The notes: generated from the letters alone by a model not told the origin. A stretch of 64,000 nucleotides of DNA from Prevotella sp. (GCA_017557185.1 JAFZAP010000019.1:1-64000); one strand, 5' to 3'; shown: positions 17,053 to 27,000, counted from the first letter of the stretch. Program-made: numbers and translations.

Positions 17053-18363
17053 ATGGAATCATTCATTATTGAAGGAGGCCAGTTGCTCAAAGGAGCCATC
17101 ACGCCACAGGGTGCGAAAAACGAAGCCCTGCAGGTGATTAGTGCCTGTCTGCTCACCGACGATGAGGTAATCATCAAGAACGTGCCTGACATCCTGGACG
17201 TGAACAACCTCATCCGCCTGCTGAAGGACATCGGTGTAGCAGTGAAGAAACTTGCGCCCAACGAGTATTCGTTCTGTGCATCGAACGTGAATCTCGACTA
17301 TCTGCAGAGCGACGAATTCGTGCGCAAGTGTGCCTCGCTGCGCGGATCGGTGCTACTCATCGGCCCGCTGCTCGGACGATTCGGCAAGGCTGTCATCGCC
17401 GAACCCGGTGGTGACAAGATTGGCCGTCGCCGACTGGACACCCACTTCCTGGGGTTCAAGATGCTCGGCGCGAAGTTCGTGCATGAGGAAGAACGCAACG
17501 TCTACGACATCGAGGCGAAGAAGCTGAAAGGATGCTACATGCTGCTCGACGAAGCCTCTATCACGGGTACGGCCAATGTCATCATGGCTTGCGTGATGGC
17601 TGAAGGCACCACGACTATCTACAACGCAGCCTGCGAACCGTATATCCAGCAGCTGTGCCACATGCTCAACGCTATGGGCGCACAGATCAGCGGCATCGCC
17701 TCGAACCTGTTGACCATCGTCGGTGTAAAATCGCTGCATGGCACGAGCCACACGATTCTGCCTGATATGATTGAGGTGGGCTCGTTCATCGGAATGGCTG
17801 CGATGGTGGGCGACGGCATCACGATCAAGAATGTGTCGCTGAAAAACCTCGGCATCATCCCTGACTCGTTCCGTCGACTGGGTATTAAGATCAAGGAAGA
17901 AGGCGACGACCTCTTCATCCCCCGACAGCCACACTATGCAGTGGAATCGTTCATCGATGGAACCATGATGACGCTGGCCGACGCTCCTTGGCCCGGACTG
18001 ACTCCCGACCTGCTGTCGGTATTGCTTGTCGTAGCCACACAGGCCCGTGGCACCGTGCTTATCCACCAGAAGATGTTCGAGAGCCGACTGTTCTTCGTCG
18101 ACAAACTCATCGATATGGGCGCACAGATCATCCTCTGCGATCCGCACCGCGCCGTCGTCGTAGGCCACGATAGGAAGATCCGACTTCGTGCCGGCCGCAT
18201 GACGAGTCCTGACATTCGCGCAGGTATCGCCCTGCTCATCGCCGCCCTGTCGGCCAACGGCACCAGCCGCATCGCCAACATCGCACAGATAGACCGCGGC
18301 TACGAGAACATTGAACACCGACTGAACCAGCTCGGAGCAAAAATCACTCGCGTCAATGATTAG
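17053..18363 (+). CDS. murA: UDP-N-acetylglucosamine 1-carboxyvinyltransferase with Asp at the fosfomycin-target Cys position
   Basis: First committed step of peptidoglycan synthesis: transfers enolpyruvyl from PEP to UDP-GlcNAc. 436 aa, full length. GAKNEALQVI at the N-terminus, SLRGSVLLIGPLLGRFG and the C-terminal QIDRGYENIEHRL are family motifs. The active-site loop reads EPGGDKIGRRRLDTH where E. coli has LPGGCTIGARPVDLH, so the Cys115 equivalent is Asp121. Cys-to-Asp at this site keeps activity and prevents covalent inhibition by fosfomycin in Mycobacterium tuberculosis and Chlamydia; intrinsic resistance is therefore predicted here. The 3' end overlaps rimM by eight bases. Confidence 0.95.
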   Translation: MESFIIEGGQLLKGAITPQGAKNEALQVISACLLTDDEVIIKNVPDILDVNNLIRLLKDIGVAVKKLAPNEYSFCASNVNLDYLQSDEFVRKCASLRGSVLLIGPLLGRFGKAVIAEPGGDKIGRRRLDTHFLGFKMLGAKFVHEEERNVYDIEAKKLKGCYMLLDEASITGTANVIMACVMAEGTTTIYNAACEPYIQQLCHMLNAMGAQISGIASNLLTIVGVKSLHGTSHTILPDMIEVGSFIGMAAMVGDGITIKNVSLKNLGIIPDSFRRLGIKIKEEGDDLFIPRQPHYAVESFIDGTMMTLADAPWPGLTPDLLSVLLVVATQARGTVLIHQKMFESRLFFVDKLIDMGAQIILCDPHRAVVVGHDRKIRLRAGRMTSPDIRAGIALLIAALSANGTSRIANIAQIDRGYENIEHRLNQLGAKITRVND

Positions 18364-18880
18364 AAGAGAGGACGTCTACCAGATAGGACGCATCGGCAAG
18401 CCTCACGGCGTTAAGGGCGAAGTGCTGTTCCACTTCAGCGACGACGTGTTTGATCGCGCTGAGTCGGAATACCTTATCCTCGAGGTAGATGGCATCCTTG
18501 TGCCGTTCTACATGGAGGAATACCGCTTCCGTAGCGATGAGACGGCACTCGTGCGCTTCTGTGATATCACGACACAGGAGCAGGCTCGCCAGCTCACAGG
18601 CTGCGACGTCTACTTCCTGCGCAGCGATGTGCCGGCCGACGACGATGGAGAGATGACCTGGGCACAGATCGTAGGCTTCTCAGTCGTCAACGCTGCCAAC
18701 GGAAACGTCATCGGAACCATCACGGCTGTCGACGACTCCACCATCAACATCCTCTTCGAAATACGAACCACCGATGGTCGCGACGTGCTGTTGCCCGCTA
18801 GCGAAGACCTCATAGAAGGGGTCGATTCGGATAGCCGCACCATCACTTTCACTATTCCAGAAGGACTTTTAGAACTATGA
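18356..18880 (+). CDS. rimM: Ribosome maturation factor RimM
   Basis: Helps assemble the head of the 30S subunit by binding ribosomal protein S19. 174 aa. GRIGKPHGVKGEVLFHF in the N-terminal barrel and the C-terminal PRC barrel (IVGFSVVNAANGNVIGTI, DVLLPASEDLIEGVD) define it. It overlaps murA and dxr at its two ends, indicating one transcription unit. Its place next to murA and dxr, rather than trmD and rplS, is a lineage-specific arrangement. Confidence 0.94.
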   Translation: MIRREDVYQIGRIGKPHGVKGEVLFHFSDDVFDRAESEYLILEVDGILVPFYMEEYRFRSDETALVRFCDITTQEQARQLTGCDVYFLRSDVPADDDGEMTWAQIVGFSVVNAANGNVIGTITAVDDSTINILFEIRTTDGRDVLLPASEDLIEGVDSDSRTITFTIPEGLLEL

Positions 18881-20034
18881 AACAGCAGATATGCATTCTG
18901 GGCTCCACCGGCTCCATCGGCACACAGGCGCTCGACGTCATCGCACAGCATCAGGACCGCTACGAAGTATATGCCCTGACAGCCAACAACCGTGTGGAAC
19001 TGCTGGCTCAGCAGGCACATGAGTTCAACCCTGCCGCTGTGGTCATCGCCAACGAGGCTCGCTACGATGAACTGAAAACTCTGCTCAGCGACCGCCCCGA
19101 CATCAAGGTTTTTGCCGGAGCGCAGGCTCTCTGCGAGATTGTGGAGGCCGACCCCATCGATATGGTGCTTACCGCTATGGTGGGTTTCGCAGGTCTGGAG
19201 CCTACCATCCACGCCATCCGCGCACGGAAGAAGATCTGTCTGGCCAATAAGGAGACACTCGTCGTGGCCGGCGAACTCATCTGTCAGCTGGCACAGGAGC
19301 ACCACGTGCCCATACTGCCTGTCGACAGCGAGCACTCGGCTATCTTCCAAAGTCTGGTGGGCGAAGGCGACAACGAGATTGAGAAAATCCTCCTCACCTG
19401 TTCGGGCGGCCCGTTCCGCAAGTTCACAAAGGAACAACTGCAAACCGTCTCCGCCGCCGATGCCTTGCGACATCCCACGTGGGACATGGGCGCGAAGATC
19501 ACCATCGATTCGGCAACGCTGATGAACAAAGGATTCGAGGTGATGGAGGCCCGCTGGCTCTTCGGCGTTCCTGCCAACAGAATACAAGTACTCATCCACC
19601 CGCAGAGCATTGTACACAGCGCCGTGCAGTTCGCCGACGGCAGCGTGAAGGCACAACTCGGCGTTCCCGATATGCGGCTGCCCATCCAGTATGCCTTCTC
19701 GTTCCCTGAGCGGCTGCACCTGAACGGACCGCGCCTCGACCTCTTCCAAAGTCACGACTTGGAGTTCTTGGAGCCCGATGTCGAGAAGTTCCGCTGTCTG
19801 CAGCTGGCCTTCGACGCCATCCATCGCGGCGGCAACATGCCCTGCATCGTCAACGCTGCCAACGAAGTAGTGAACGAGGCCTTCCGCCACGACCGCTGTT
19901 CGTTCCCGCAGATGGCCGATATCATCGGCGAAACCATGCAGCGTGCCACCTTCAGCGCTACGCCTACCCTCGCCACCTATCTGCAAACCGACGCCGAGGC
20001 CCGCCGCATCGCCACAGAATTATTAAACGCATAA
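18877..20034 (+). CDS. dxr: 1-deoxy-D-xylulose 5-phosphate reductoisomerase
   Basis: Second step of the MEP isoprenoid pathway: converts DXP to MEP with NADPH. 385 aa. ILGSTGSIGTQALDVI is the NADPH-binding N-terminus, LANKETLVVAGEL and LPVDSEHSAIFQ carry metal and substrate residues, and MNKGFEVMEARWLF and VHPQSIVHSAVQF-like segments follow. The start overlaps the rimM stop. ispF, a later enzyme of the same pathway, lies on the opposite strand 3 kb away. Confidence 0.96.
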   Translation: MKQQICILGSTGSIGTQALDVIAQHQDRYEVYALTANNRVELLAQQAHEFNPAAVVIANEARYDELKTLLSDRPDIKVFAGAQALCEIVEADPIDMVLTAMVGFAGLEPTIHAIRARKKICLANKETLVVAGELICQLAQEHHVPILPVDSEHSAIFQSLVGEGDNEIEKILLTCSGGPFRKFTKEQLQTVSAADALRHPTWDMGAKITIDSATLMNKGFEVMEARWLFGVPANRIQVLIHPQSIVHSAVQFADGSVKAQLGVPDMRLPIQYAFSFPERLHLNGPRLDLFQSHDLEFLEPDVEKFRCLQLAFDAIHRGGNMPCIVNAANEVVNEAFRHDRCSFPQMADIIGETMQRATFSATPTLATYLQTDAEARRIATELLNA

Positions 20035-20079
20035 AAACATCTAGACTCATTTTTCTAGAATAAAAAACAGAAAACAAAC

Positions 20080-21504
20080 ATGGAAATATTCCTGATTAAA
20101 CTTCTACAATTCCTGCTGGCCATTTCGCTGCTCGTGCTCCTGCATGAGGGCGGCCACTTCTTCTTCTCCAAGCTCTTCGGCGTGCGCGTCGACAAGTTCT
20201 ACATGTTCTTCGATATCGGCATCGGCAAGTGGGACGGCTCCCTCTTCAAGTTCAAGCCGAAGAAGAGCGACACACAGTACGGTATGGGCTGGCTGCCGCT
20301 GGGCGGCTATTGCAAGATTGCCGGCATGATCGACGAGTCGTTCGACACCGAACAGATGAAACAACCCGAACAGCCTTGGGAATTCCGCTCGAAGCCCACA
20401 TGGCAACGGCTGCTCATCATGATCGGCGGCGTGCTGGTGAACTTCCTGTTGGCGCTGTTCATCTATTCCATGGTGCTCTACACATGGGGCGACGAATACA
20501 TCGCCACGAAGGATATGACGATGGGTATGAAGTTCAATCAGGAGGCAAAAGGCTACGGATTCCGCGACGGCGACATCCTACTCGGCACCGAGGAAGGCGA
20601 CTTCAAGGATTTCTCGGCCGACCTCTTCCGCGACATCAGCGTGGCTCACGAGGTGCGCATCATTCGCGACGGCAAGCCGATGACCATCTCCCTGCCAGGC
20701 GACATCAACCTGTTGGGCATGCTGAAGGCAACACCAAACTTCTGCCGCCCGTTTATCCCTGCCGAGATTGACAGCGTCCTGCCGGAGTCGCCAGCCATGA
20801 AGGCCGGCATCCGAAAGGGTGACAAGATTCTTGCCATCAATGGTACGGCCGTTGATTCATGGAACGAATTCACCCAGCAGACAGGGCGTCTGGCTGACCA
20901 GATGACGGAAGCAAAAATCGCTGCCGACAGCCTTCGTCTGCGCACGGCAACGGTGGTCTTCGCCCATAAGGAAGCCTTTACAGCAGCCAACGATTCGGCT
21001 GCAGCACCCGTCGCTGCCGACACCGCTACCATCGTCCTCACTCCCGAGCTGCAGCTCGGTGTTGGCATGACCAGCATCCTCAACTACTACGAGCCCACAA
21101 AGATCAAGTACGGATTCTTCGAGAGCCTTCCCGCCGGCATCATCTACGGCTGGAACGTGCTGGGAGGATACGTGGGCGACCTGAAGTACCTGTTCTCGGC
21201 CGACGGAGCAAAGTCGCTGGGCGGCTTCGGAGCTATCGGCAGTCTGTTCCCACCCGTTTGGGACTGGCACATGTTCTGGCTGATGACGGCCTTCCTAAGC
21301 ATCATCCTTGCCTTCATGAACATCCTGCCTATCCCCGCTCTCGACGGCGGACACGTGTTGTTCCTCCTCTACGAGATGATAACTGGCCGCAAGCCGTCGG
21401 AGAACTTCATGATTCGAGCCGAGTATGTTGGCTTCGGAATCCTCATCCTATTGATGGTCGTAGCCAATCTGAACGATATTCTACGCTGGCTGGGCTATAT
21501 GTAA
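20080..21504 (+). CDS. rseP: RseP family site-2 membrane metalloprotease
   Basis: 474 aa multi-pass inner-membrane zinc protease of the S2P family, which cuts anti-sigma factors and leftover signal peptides within the membrane. The zinc site is LLHEGGHFF (His22, Glu23, His26) in the first membrane segment and NILPIPALDGGHVLF in the C-terminal one. A PDZ-like region (about 230-275, AGIRKGDKILAINGTAVDSW) sits between. The stop is followed by a strong terminator that forms the first units of a 22-bp-period array. Confidence 0.94.
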   Translation: MEIFLIKLLQFLLAISLLVLLHEGGHFFFSKLFGVRVDKFYMFFDIGIGKWDGSLFKFKPKKSDTQYGMGWLPLGGYCKIAGMIDESFDTEQMKQPEQPWEFRSKPTWQRLLIMIGGVLVNFLLALFIYSMVLYTWGDEYIATKDMTMGMKFNQEAKGYGFRDGDILLGTEEGDFKDFSADLFRDISVAHEVRIIRDGKPMTISLPGDINLLGMLKATPNFCRPFIPAEIDSVLPESPAMKAGIRKGDKILAINGTAVDSWNEFTQQTGRLADQMTEAKIAADSLRLRTATVVFAHKEAFTAANDSAAAPVAADTATIVLTPELQLGVGMTSILNYYEPTKIKYGFFESLPAGIIYGWNVLGGYVGDLKYLFSADGAKSLGGFGAIGSLFPPVWDWHMFWLMTAFLSIILAFMNILPIPALDGGHVLFLLYEMITGRKPSENFMIRAEYVGFGILILLMVVANLNDILRWLGYM

Positions 21505-21535
21505 ATCGGCTATAGAAAGGCACCCTTTTCCGAAT

Positions 21536-21778
21536 AAGCAATGCTCCCGCTCCTGTAGGTTATATTCCTATTGGAGCGGGAGCATTGTTTTTATGTAACT
21601 ACTGCAATGATTTCAGACAGCAGGAACATTGATTTCAAACAGCTGGAGCAATACTTTCGGACAGCTAGAGCTATGCTCTAGAGGGACGGGAGCAATGCTC
21701 TAGACGTACAGGAGCAATGCTCTGGAGGTAAAGGAGCAATGCTCCATAGATACTGGAGCTATGCTCTAGCCACACCAC
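21536..21778. repeat. 22-bp-period degenerate array, locus 3, filling the rseP/ispF convergent gap
   Basis: Unit starts at 21536, 21558, 21580, 21602, 21624, 21646, then 21669, 21691, 21713, 21735 and 21757: a 22-bp step with one 23-bp step. Late units contain GGAGCAATGCTCTAGACG and GGAGCTATGCTCTAG. The array begins about 30 bp after the rseP stop and ends exactly at the ispF stop codon. The first three units also form the rseP terminator. Confidence 0.8.
21539..21592 (+). terminator. rseP terminator built from 22-bp array units
   Basis: CAATGCTCCCGCTCC (21539-21553) and GGAGCGGGAGCATTG (21573-21587) form a perfect 15-bp stem with a 19-nt loop, followed by TTTTT. The stem bases are the array core AATGCTCC/GGAGCATT, and the arms lie in phase with the downstream units. 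Confidence 0.9.
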
Positions 21779-22672
21779 TCAACATTTCGCGATGAGAGCT
21801 ACTGCATAAGCAGCGATTCCTTCCTCACGACCTGTGAAGCCAAGGCGTTCGGTCGTGGTTGCTTTGATGGAGATACAATCAGCGGGAATGTCAATTACCT
21901 CGGCTATCGTCTGCTGCATTTGCGGAATATGGGGATTTAGTTTCGGGCGCTCGGCACAAATCGTTGCATCGATATTACCCACCTCATAGCCCTTTTCGCG
22001 CAGCAGCTCGACGGTCTTAAGCAGGATGATTTTGCTATCCATATTGAGTGTCTCAGCCGATGTATCAGGGAAGTGATAGCCAATATCGCGCAAGGCGGCA
22101 GCTCCCAACAGCGCATCAGAGACCGCATGAATCAGCACATCGGCATCACTATGGCCCAACAGGCCTTTCTCAAACGGAATCTTAATGCCGCCCAGCCACA
22201 AATCTCGTCCTTCCACCAAGCGGTGGACGTCGAAGCCGAAACCAACTCGGTACCCACCCCCAGCCCCTCCCGAGGGGAGGGGAGCTTGGTTAGTTTTGTA
22301 TTCTTCTAATGCATCTGAGATCTCCTCTAAAACATTGTCGATATCGTGAAGTACTTCTTCATTGGTGAAACGCAAGACTGTGTAGCCTATCTCATTCAAA
22401 TACCGAGTGCGTTCTGCATCCATTTCCGGCTGCTCACCTTCAAAATGGTAGCCTCCATCAACTTCGATAATCAGTTTTTTATTGATGCAAATGAAATCCG
22501 GAATATAGCCGAAAACAGGATGTTGCCGACGAAAATGATCGCCCATACGGTTCCCTGCGAGATAGCCCCAGAGAACAGACTCTGCCTCAGTAGGATTTTT
22601 TCTCATTTGCCGTGCCTTCTCTAACAGTAAATGATAAGTAGAAGCATCTGTCGTCTCGAATCTATTGTTCAT
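21779..22672 (-). CDS. ispF: DUF559 endonuclease-like domain fused in frame to 2-C-methyl-D-erythritol 2,4-cyclodiphosphate synthase
   Basis: From the ATG at 22672 the protein is about 297 aa (an in-frame TTG at 22705 would add 11). Residues 1 to about 125 are a DUF559 (Vsr/MutH-like) domain: MRKNPTEAESVLWGYL, HFRRQHPVFGYIPDFICINK, LIIEVDGGYH, RTRYLNEIGYTVLRFTNEEV. A linker APLPSGGAGGGY encoded by a GC-rich inverted repeat leads directly into RVGFGFDVHRLVEGRDLWLGG, the second residue onward of normal IspF, with GHSDADVLIHAVSDALLGA and ATTTERLGFTGREEGIAAYAV following. The original IspF start codon is missing and no usable in-frame start is seen at the junction, so the essential IspF step (cyclisation of CDP-ME2P) may depend on translation through the nuclease. 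Confidence 0.88.
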   Translation of the reverse strand: MNNRFETTDASTYHLLLEKARQMRKNPTEAESVLWGYLAGNRMGDHFRRQHPVFGYIPDFICINKKLIIEVDGGYHFEGEQPEMDAERTRYLNEIGYTVLRFTNEEVLHDIDNVLEEISDALEEYKTNQAPLPSGGAGGGYRVGFGFDVHRLVEGRDLWLGGIKIPFEKGLLGHSDADVLIHAVSDALLGAAALRDIGYHFPDTSAETLNMDSKIILLKTVELLREKGYEVGNIDATICAERPKLNPHIPQMQQTIAEVIDIPADCISIKATTTERLGFTGREEGIAAYAVALIAKC

Positions 22673-22739
22673 ATTTGTGGCGCTATAGTATAAAGAACAA
22701 ACCAAGCTCCCCTCCCCTCGGGAGGGGCTGGGGGTGGGT
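22252..22739. mobile_element. 488-bp DUF559 cassette bounded by perfect 40-bp inverted repeats
   Basis: 22252-22291 and 22700-22739 are exact 40-bp inverted copies (outer end ACCCACCCCCAGCCCC, inner end AGCTTGGTT when read from the left). Each is a full-length version of the GC-rich REP-like palindrome seen elsewhere as solo copies. Between them lies only the DUF559 ORF. The right end stops four bases from the porV stop codon and the left end replaces the ispF start codon. Porphyromonas gingivalis, as I recall, has porU-porV-ispF contiguous, so the cassette looks inserted. No target duplication was seen. Confidence 0.75.
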
Positions 22740-22743
22740 TTCC

Positions 22744-23934
22744 CTATCTCCTAAACAAATCTTTGATTCCGTCCATGTCGAACGACAGCGTGAAGCGTAG
22801 CGTCTGGTCGAGAGGATTACTCTTTGCAGTAGCGATGACGTAACCGGCATCGAGCGAAAACACATTCATCTTGAAGCCGGCACCAAACGTGAAGTATTTG
22901 CGGTTACCCTTGTTCTCAGCCTCATGGTGATAACCGGCACGCAGGGTGAACTTGTCGTTGTACCAATACTCGGCACCCACACTCCACTGAATCTCCTGCA
23001 ACTCCTCGCTGAAACCATTGGGGGCATCACCGAAGCTCTTCACGATACCGCTGATCGAAGAAATGTCGTAGTAGTCTTTCTGCACGCGCTGCTGGTAAGC
23101 CTCGGTCGACTCGCCCTCTTCCTGCTTCGGATAGGTAGGCACGAGCAGCTTGTTTGCATCGGCAGCCAATGTGAAGCGGTTGTAGTCGTCGATGGGAATC
23201 ATCAGCGAAGCACCCAGACGAAGATTGGTCGGTATGAACTCAGAGTTGTCGTCGCCGCCAAAGGTGATCTTCGAACCGATGTTCGACACGTTCATACCCA
23301 AGCCCACCTGGCACTCACGGTCGCCCAGATTCAGGTAGTCCTGATAGTAAAGGGCTACGTCGGCAGCGAAGGCCGAGCCGGGAGAGGTGTCATCGGTGTA
23401 GTCGTAGGTGAGGTCGCTATAGATGAAGCGCAGGGCAGCTGCCCACGAGAACTTCTCAGAGAGCATCATCGAATAGGCCACATCGAGCGACATCTCATAG
23501 GGATTGATGGTCATTGCATTGTCTGTGGCCGAGATATCGCTGGTCATGAACACTTCACCCAGCGAGAAATAGCGCAGCGAACCCGAGATGGCCGAGTAGT
23601 CACCGATGCGGTAGTAGCCTGCCAGATAGGCCAGGTCCATGTCGCTGACGAGTTCGCGCAGCCAAGGCGTGTAGTTCAGCGACACACCGGCACGCGAGAT
23701 AGCAAACGGATACTTGGCGGGATTCCAGTATTGCGAGTTGACATCGGCCTCTGTTGCCGCACCCACATCACCCATACCGGCGGCACGGGCATCGGGTGCT
23801 ATCGTCTGCGAGGTCACCGATGCATTGACGGGGTTGAACAGATCTTTCTTGTCCTGCGCCCACATCATCGTGGCCGACAGACATAACATCAACGCCATCA
23901 GCGCTACTTTCCTGATCTTCTGTATTTCAATCAT
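22744..23934 (-). CDS. porV: Type IX secretion outer-membrane protein PorV (LptO)
   Basis: Outer-membrane beta-barrel of the FadL-like PorV family, which hands cargo to the PorU sortase at the cell surface. 396 aa. The signal peptide (ALMALMLCLSATMMWAQ) precedes LFNPVNASVTSQTIAPDARAAGMGDVG, a PorV hallmark. Alternating barrel strands run to the C-terminus (TLRFTLSFDMDGIKDLFRR), ending close to the aromatic/strand end of a barrel. It follows porU by about 70 bp on the same strand. Confidence 0.93.
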   Translation of the reverse strand: MIEIQKIRKVALMALMLCLSATMMWAQDKKDLFNPVNASVTSQTIAPDARAAGMGDVGAATEADVNSQYWNPAKYPFAISRAGVSLNYTPWLRELVSDMDLAYLAGYYRIGDYSAISGSLRYFSLGEVFMTSDISATDNAMTINPYEMSLDVAYSMMLSEKFSWAAALRFIYSDLTYDYTDDTSPGSAFAADVALYYQDYLNLGDRECQVGLGMNVSNIGSKITFGGDDNSEFIPTNLRLGASLMIPIDDYNRFTLAADANKLLVPTYPKQEEGESTEAYQQRVQKDYYDISSISGIVKSFGDAPNGFSEELQEIQWSVGAEYWYNDKFTLRAGYHHEAENKGNRKYFTFGAGFKMNVFSLDAGYVIATAKSNPLDQTLRFTLSFDMDGIKDLFRR

Positions 23935-24005
23935 ATTCCTTCTTTTCTGCTTTTTGATACTATATGATAACGTAGAAATCTGGCTTTTATTTTATCACTA
24001 TGCGT

Positions 24006-27000
24006 TTACGGGGCAATGACGACAAGTTTCTTGGCCTTCGACACCTGCTTACTGCCGTCCGACGAGATGCTGACTCGATAGAGATAGACGCCTGTCTGCA
24101 ACCGCTGACCGCCATCGACGGTGAGGTCCCACGTCAATGTGTAGGCACCATTGGTGGAGACACCGCTCTCGTTATGGCGCCACAGTTGGCGACCGCTGGT
24201 GTCGAAGATATCGAGTTCCACATCAACGGTGCATCCCGTGCGGTCGTGGCTAATGATGAAGGTGGTACTGGTGCGGGCGGGATTCTGCGTGCAACTCACG
24301 CTGAAGAGCCTGGGCGAGAGACCTTTCACGACGTTGAACGACAGCTGGGCCGTCGACGAGTTGTTGAGCACGTCCCACGCACGGAAGAGCAACGTGTGCA
24401 TACCGGGCTCCAACTCAGGTATATTATAATAGGTGGAGCCTGTGGTGTAGCTGCCGAAGTCGAACTGAAAGTTTTCGTTGAGAACATAAGTCTTCGACAT
24501 ATCGCCATCGATGATGAGTTCCAGGTCGTGGCCTACTCCATTTCCTGTGGTGTTGATACCGTCTTGATCGGTGAGCTGGGCGACGAAGTAAGGCGTCGTG
24601 TTCACGTTACCGCCGTTGACGAACGACGGGGAGTTCAAGTAGCAGTAGATGCTGGGCCCTATGCTGTCGTTGCCCGCCGTAGCACTGCCGCCAACGATGA
24701 AATGGTCGTTGGCACCGTGAGCCAGCAACGTGTGGTCGTTGGAAACGGCGTGAAGATTGATAAGACCTGCGGCATCGGAGTAATTGATATCCATCGGTAC
24801 GGCAAACGACAACTGGAACCGCCCGTTGCGAACACTGTCATTACCGTTGTAAAGAGTCTTCGTGCGATCGCGATAGGTAAAGGCGGTCTGCGCACCGTCT
24901 GACTCAGTATTGTTCAGCTTGCAGACGATGGTCTCCTCCGAATCGCGTACGGTAGCTGCTACTATTCCGTTAAAGTCGGCGGCATCGACAACATGTCCCA
25001 CCACGCGGGCTATGCTGCCAGCCTTCAACTGGGCCATCTGAACACCTTCGCCACTGGCCGAAATGCCATTGATAGAATCAACGACAACAGTCAGGGTAGG
25101 AATATTCAGCGACAGCGCCGGATCGCCAAGCAACTGGTATTGCAGCATGTTCACGCTGGTGTCAAGGCGCTTCGTGATCATCTCGTTCTTGGCCAGCATC
25201 TGTGCTTCGCCAATCGTGATGGGCTTGCCATCGTCGCCAATGGTGAGCACGTGGCGCATAAAGGCCATGTTCATCACCTTGTTCTGCGCGACAAACACTG
25301 TGCGAGACGTGCCGTAGAAGGCAATAGCACCGCCTTTATTGTTGAGGACGGCCGTCTCGCCGATGGTGGCTGTAGAGCCGTCGTAAGGCATGATGTCGCA
25401 CGAAGCGGTGATCCACAGCGGCAGATTCTGGTTGGAGAATTGTTGGAAATCGGCCAGACGCAACACATTCTCATGCGACATCTGGTCGGCACGTCCATGA
25501 CCGGCATAGTCCATGATGAGTGCTCCCTGCTGCTGGTATTGCTTCACGAGCTTCGACACTTCAGGATAGCTGTTGCCTGTCGACGAAGTCTCGCGGGTGA
25601 AGGCATCCCACATCACCTTCTTAATTTGATAACCGGGATGACGCTGATTGGTCTCGATGGCGGCATCGTTGATATCGCGCATGTGGGCATTGCCGTTTCC
25701 GTCATCACCCATGAAGACAAGTGTGTTCTGCCAGGCGCCGGCATTCTGGTTGCTGACATAGCTGATGACCTTATCCACCATCACCTTTGCATCGCTCTCC
25801 GTCGTCACAGGGAAGCGCCCAACAGCCATATCGGCCAGTCCGGCAGGACGTTCGTTAGGATAGCTGCCCGTAGTGAGGGATTCGCCATCGTCGAGCATGC
25901 AGAAGAACTCGTCGCTGACGTAACAGTAGGTTTCGCTGAACGAGTCGTAGCTTTCATAGCAGAGCAGGTAGTCGTCGGGCGATGCCTGTCGCCAGTCGCT
26001 GGTGAGCATGCGGTTATCCCACGCACAGTCGCCAAAGAGCAACAAGAAGCGGGGACGGTCGGCCTCTGTTTCTGCACGGTCGTAAAGCATTTTCAGATAG
26101 CGCTTATAGGCTGTGGCATCAGGAGTTCCGCTGGAGAACTCGTTGTAAAGTTCGTCGGCAGGGACGATTCGCACGCGCAAGCCATCGTGGTTTTGATGGA
26201 AGTCGGCAAGTCGCTCGGCTTGCGAACGTAGCTTCTGCGATGCGGGAATAATAATCACCATGTCAACGGCACTATCGCCATGCAAGTCTTGATTGGTGAT
26301 ATTGTAAACGTATTCGGGTACGGCAAACTGATCCGTGCTCAAGTTGGGAGCGGGCTTCGGGTCGGAAAGCGTTAGCGAAATGAAGTCCAATCGCACAGGA
26401 CCGCCCGACTTTGTCGTAAGAGTCACATTGTTTTGATCCTGCACATCGCTGAGATTGAAGACGCGATTGGTGGCATGACCTTTCTCATAATACGTGGAGG
26501 ATACGTTGATGGTAATGGTGCCCAGGTCCTGTCCGTTGCAACTCACGTTGACCACACTGTTGACACCTGCCGACACCGTCACTGATAGTTTGGCACTTCC
26601 ACCCTTCCCTTCAGGGAGAGCTGGGGTGGGGCTCAGCGTATACGTCTTCGAAGCACCGCTATTGATGGGGGTATATTCATAGAGATTGCGCCCACCTTGG
26701 AACCAAGCATAGCCGTCACTCTCATAGAGCACATGATAGTCATCAGCCAACGGATAGCAGGCAGCAAGGAAGTCGGTCTCGCTGATAGTCAATGGTTCGT
26801 CCTCGCCCTGTGTGAGGAAGTAGTAGCCATAATTACTATAAGGATTGCGCGCGCGCGAGGTGGCGGTATTGCTTTGCCAACTGACAGGACCGCGAGCGTA
26901 GAAAAGCCTGCGACCACCCGTCACACACTGTGCCACTTCTTGTAGGTCGTCGGTCTGTAGCAGATATTCCTGCGTGAGCGTTTCCGGCTGTAGATTTCCG

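Noticed and set aside
18610..19986. Minus-strand open frame of 458 codons
   Set aside because: It is complementary to rimM and dxr, both with full motif sets.
21536..21778. Possible CRISPR array
   Set aside because: The repeat is 22 bp head-to-tail and degenerate, with no unique spacers of constant length and no cas genes; the same holds for the other four arrays.
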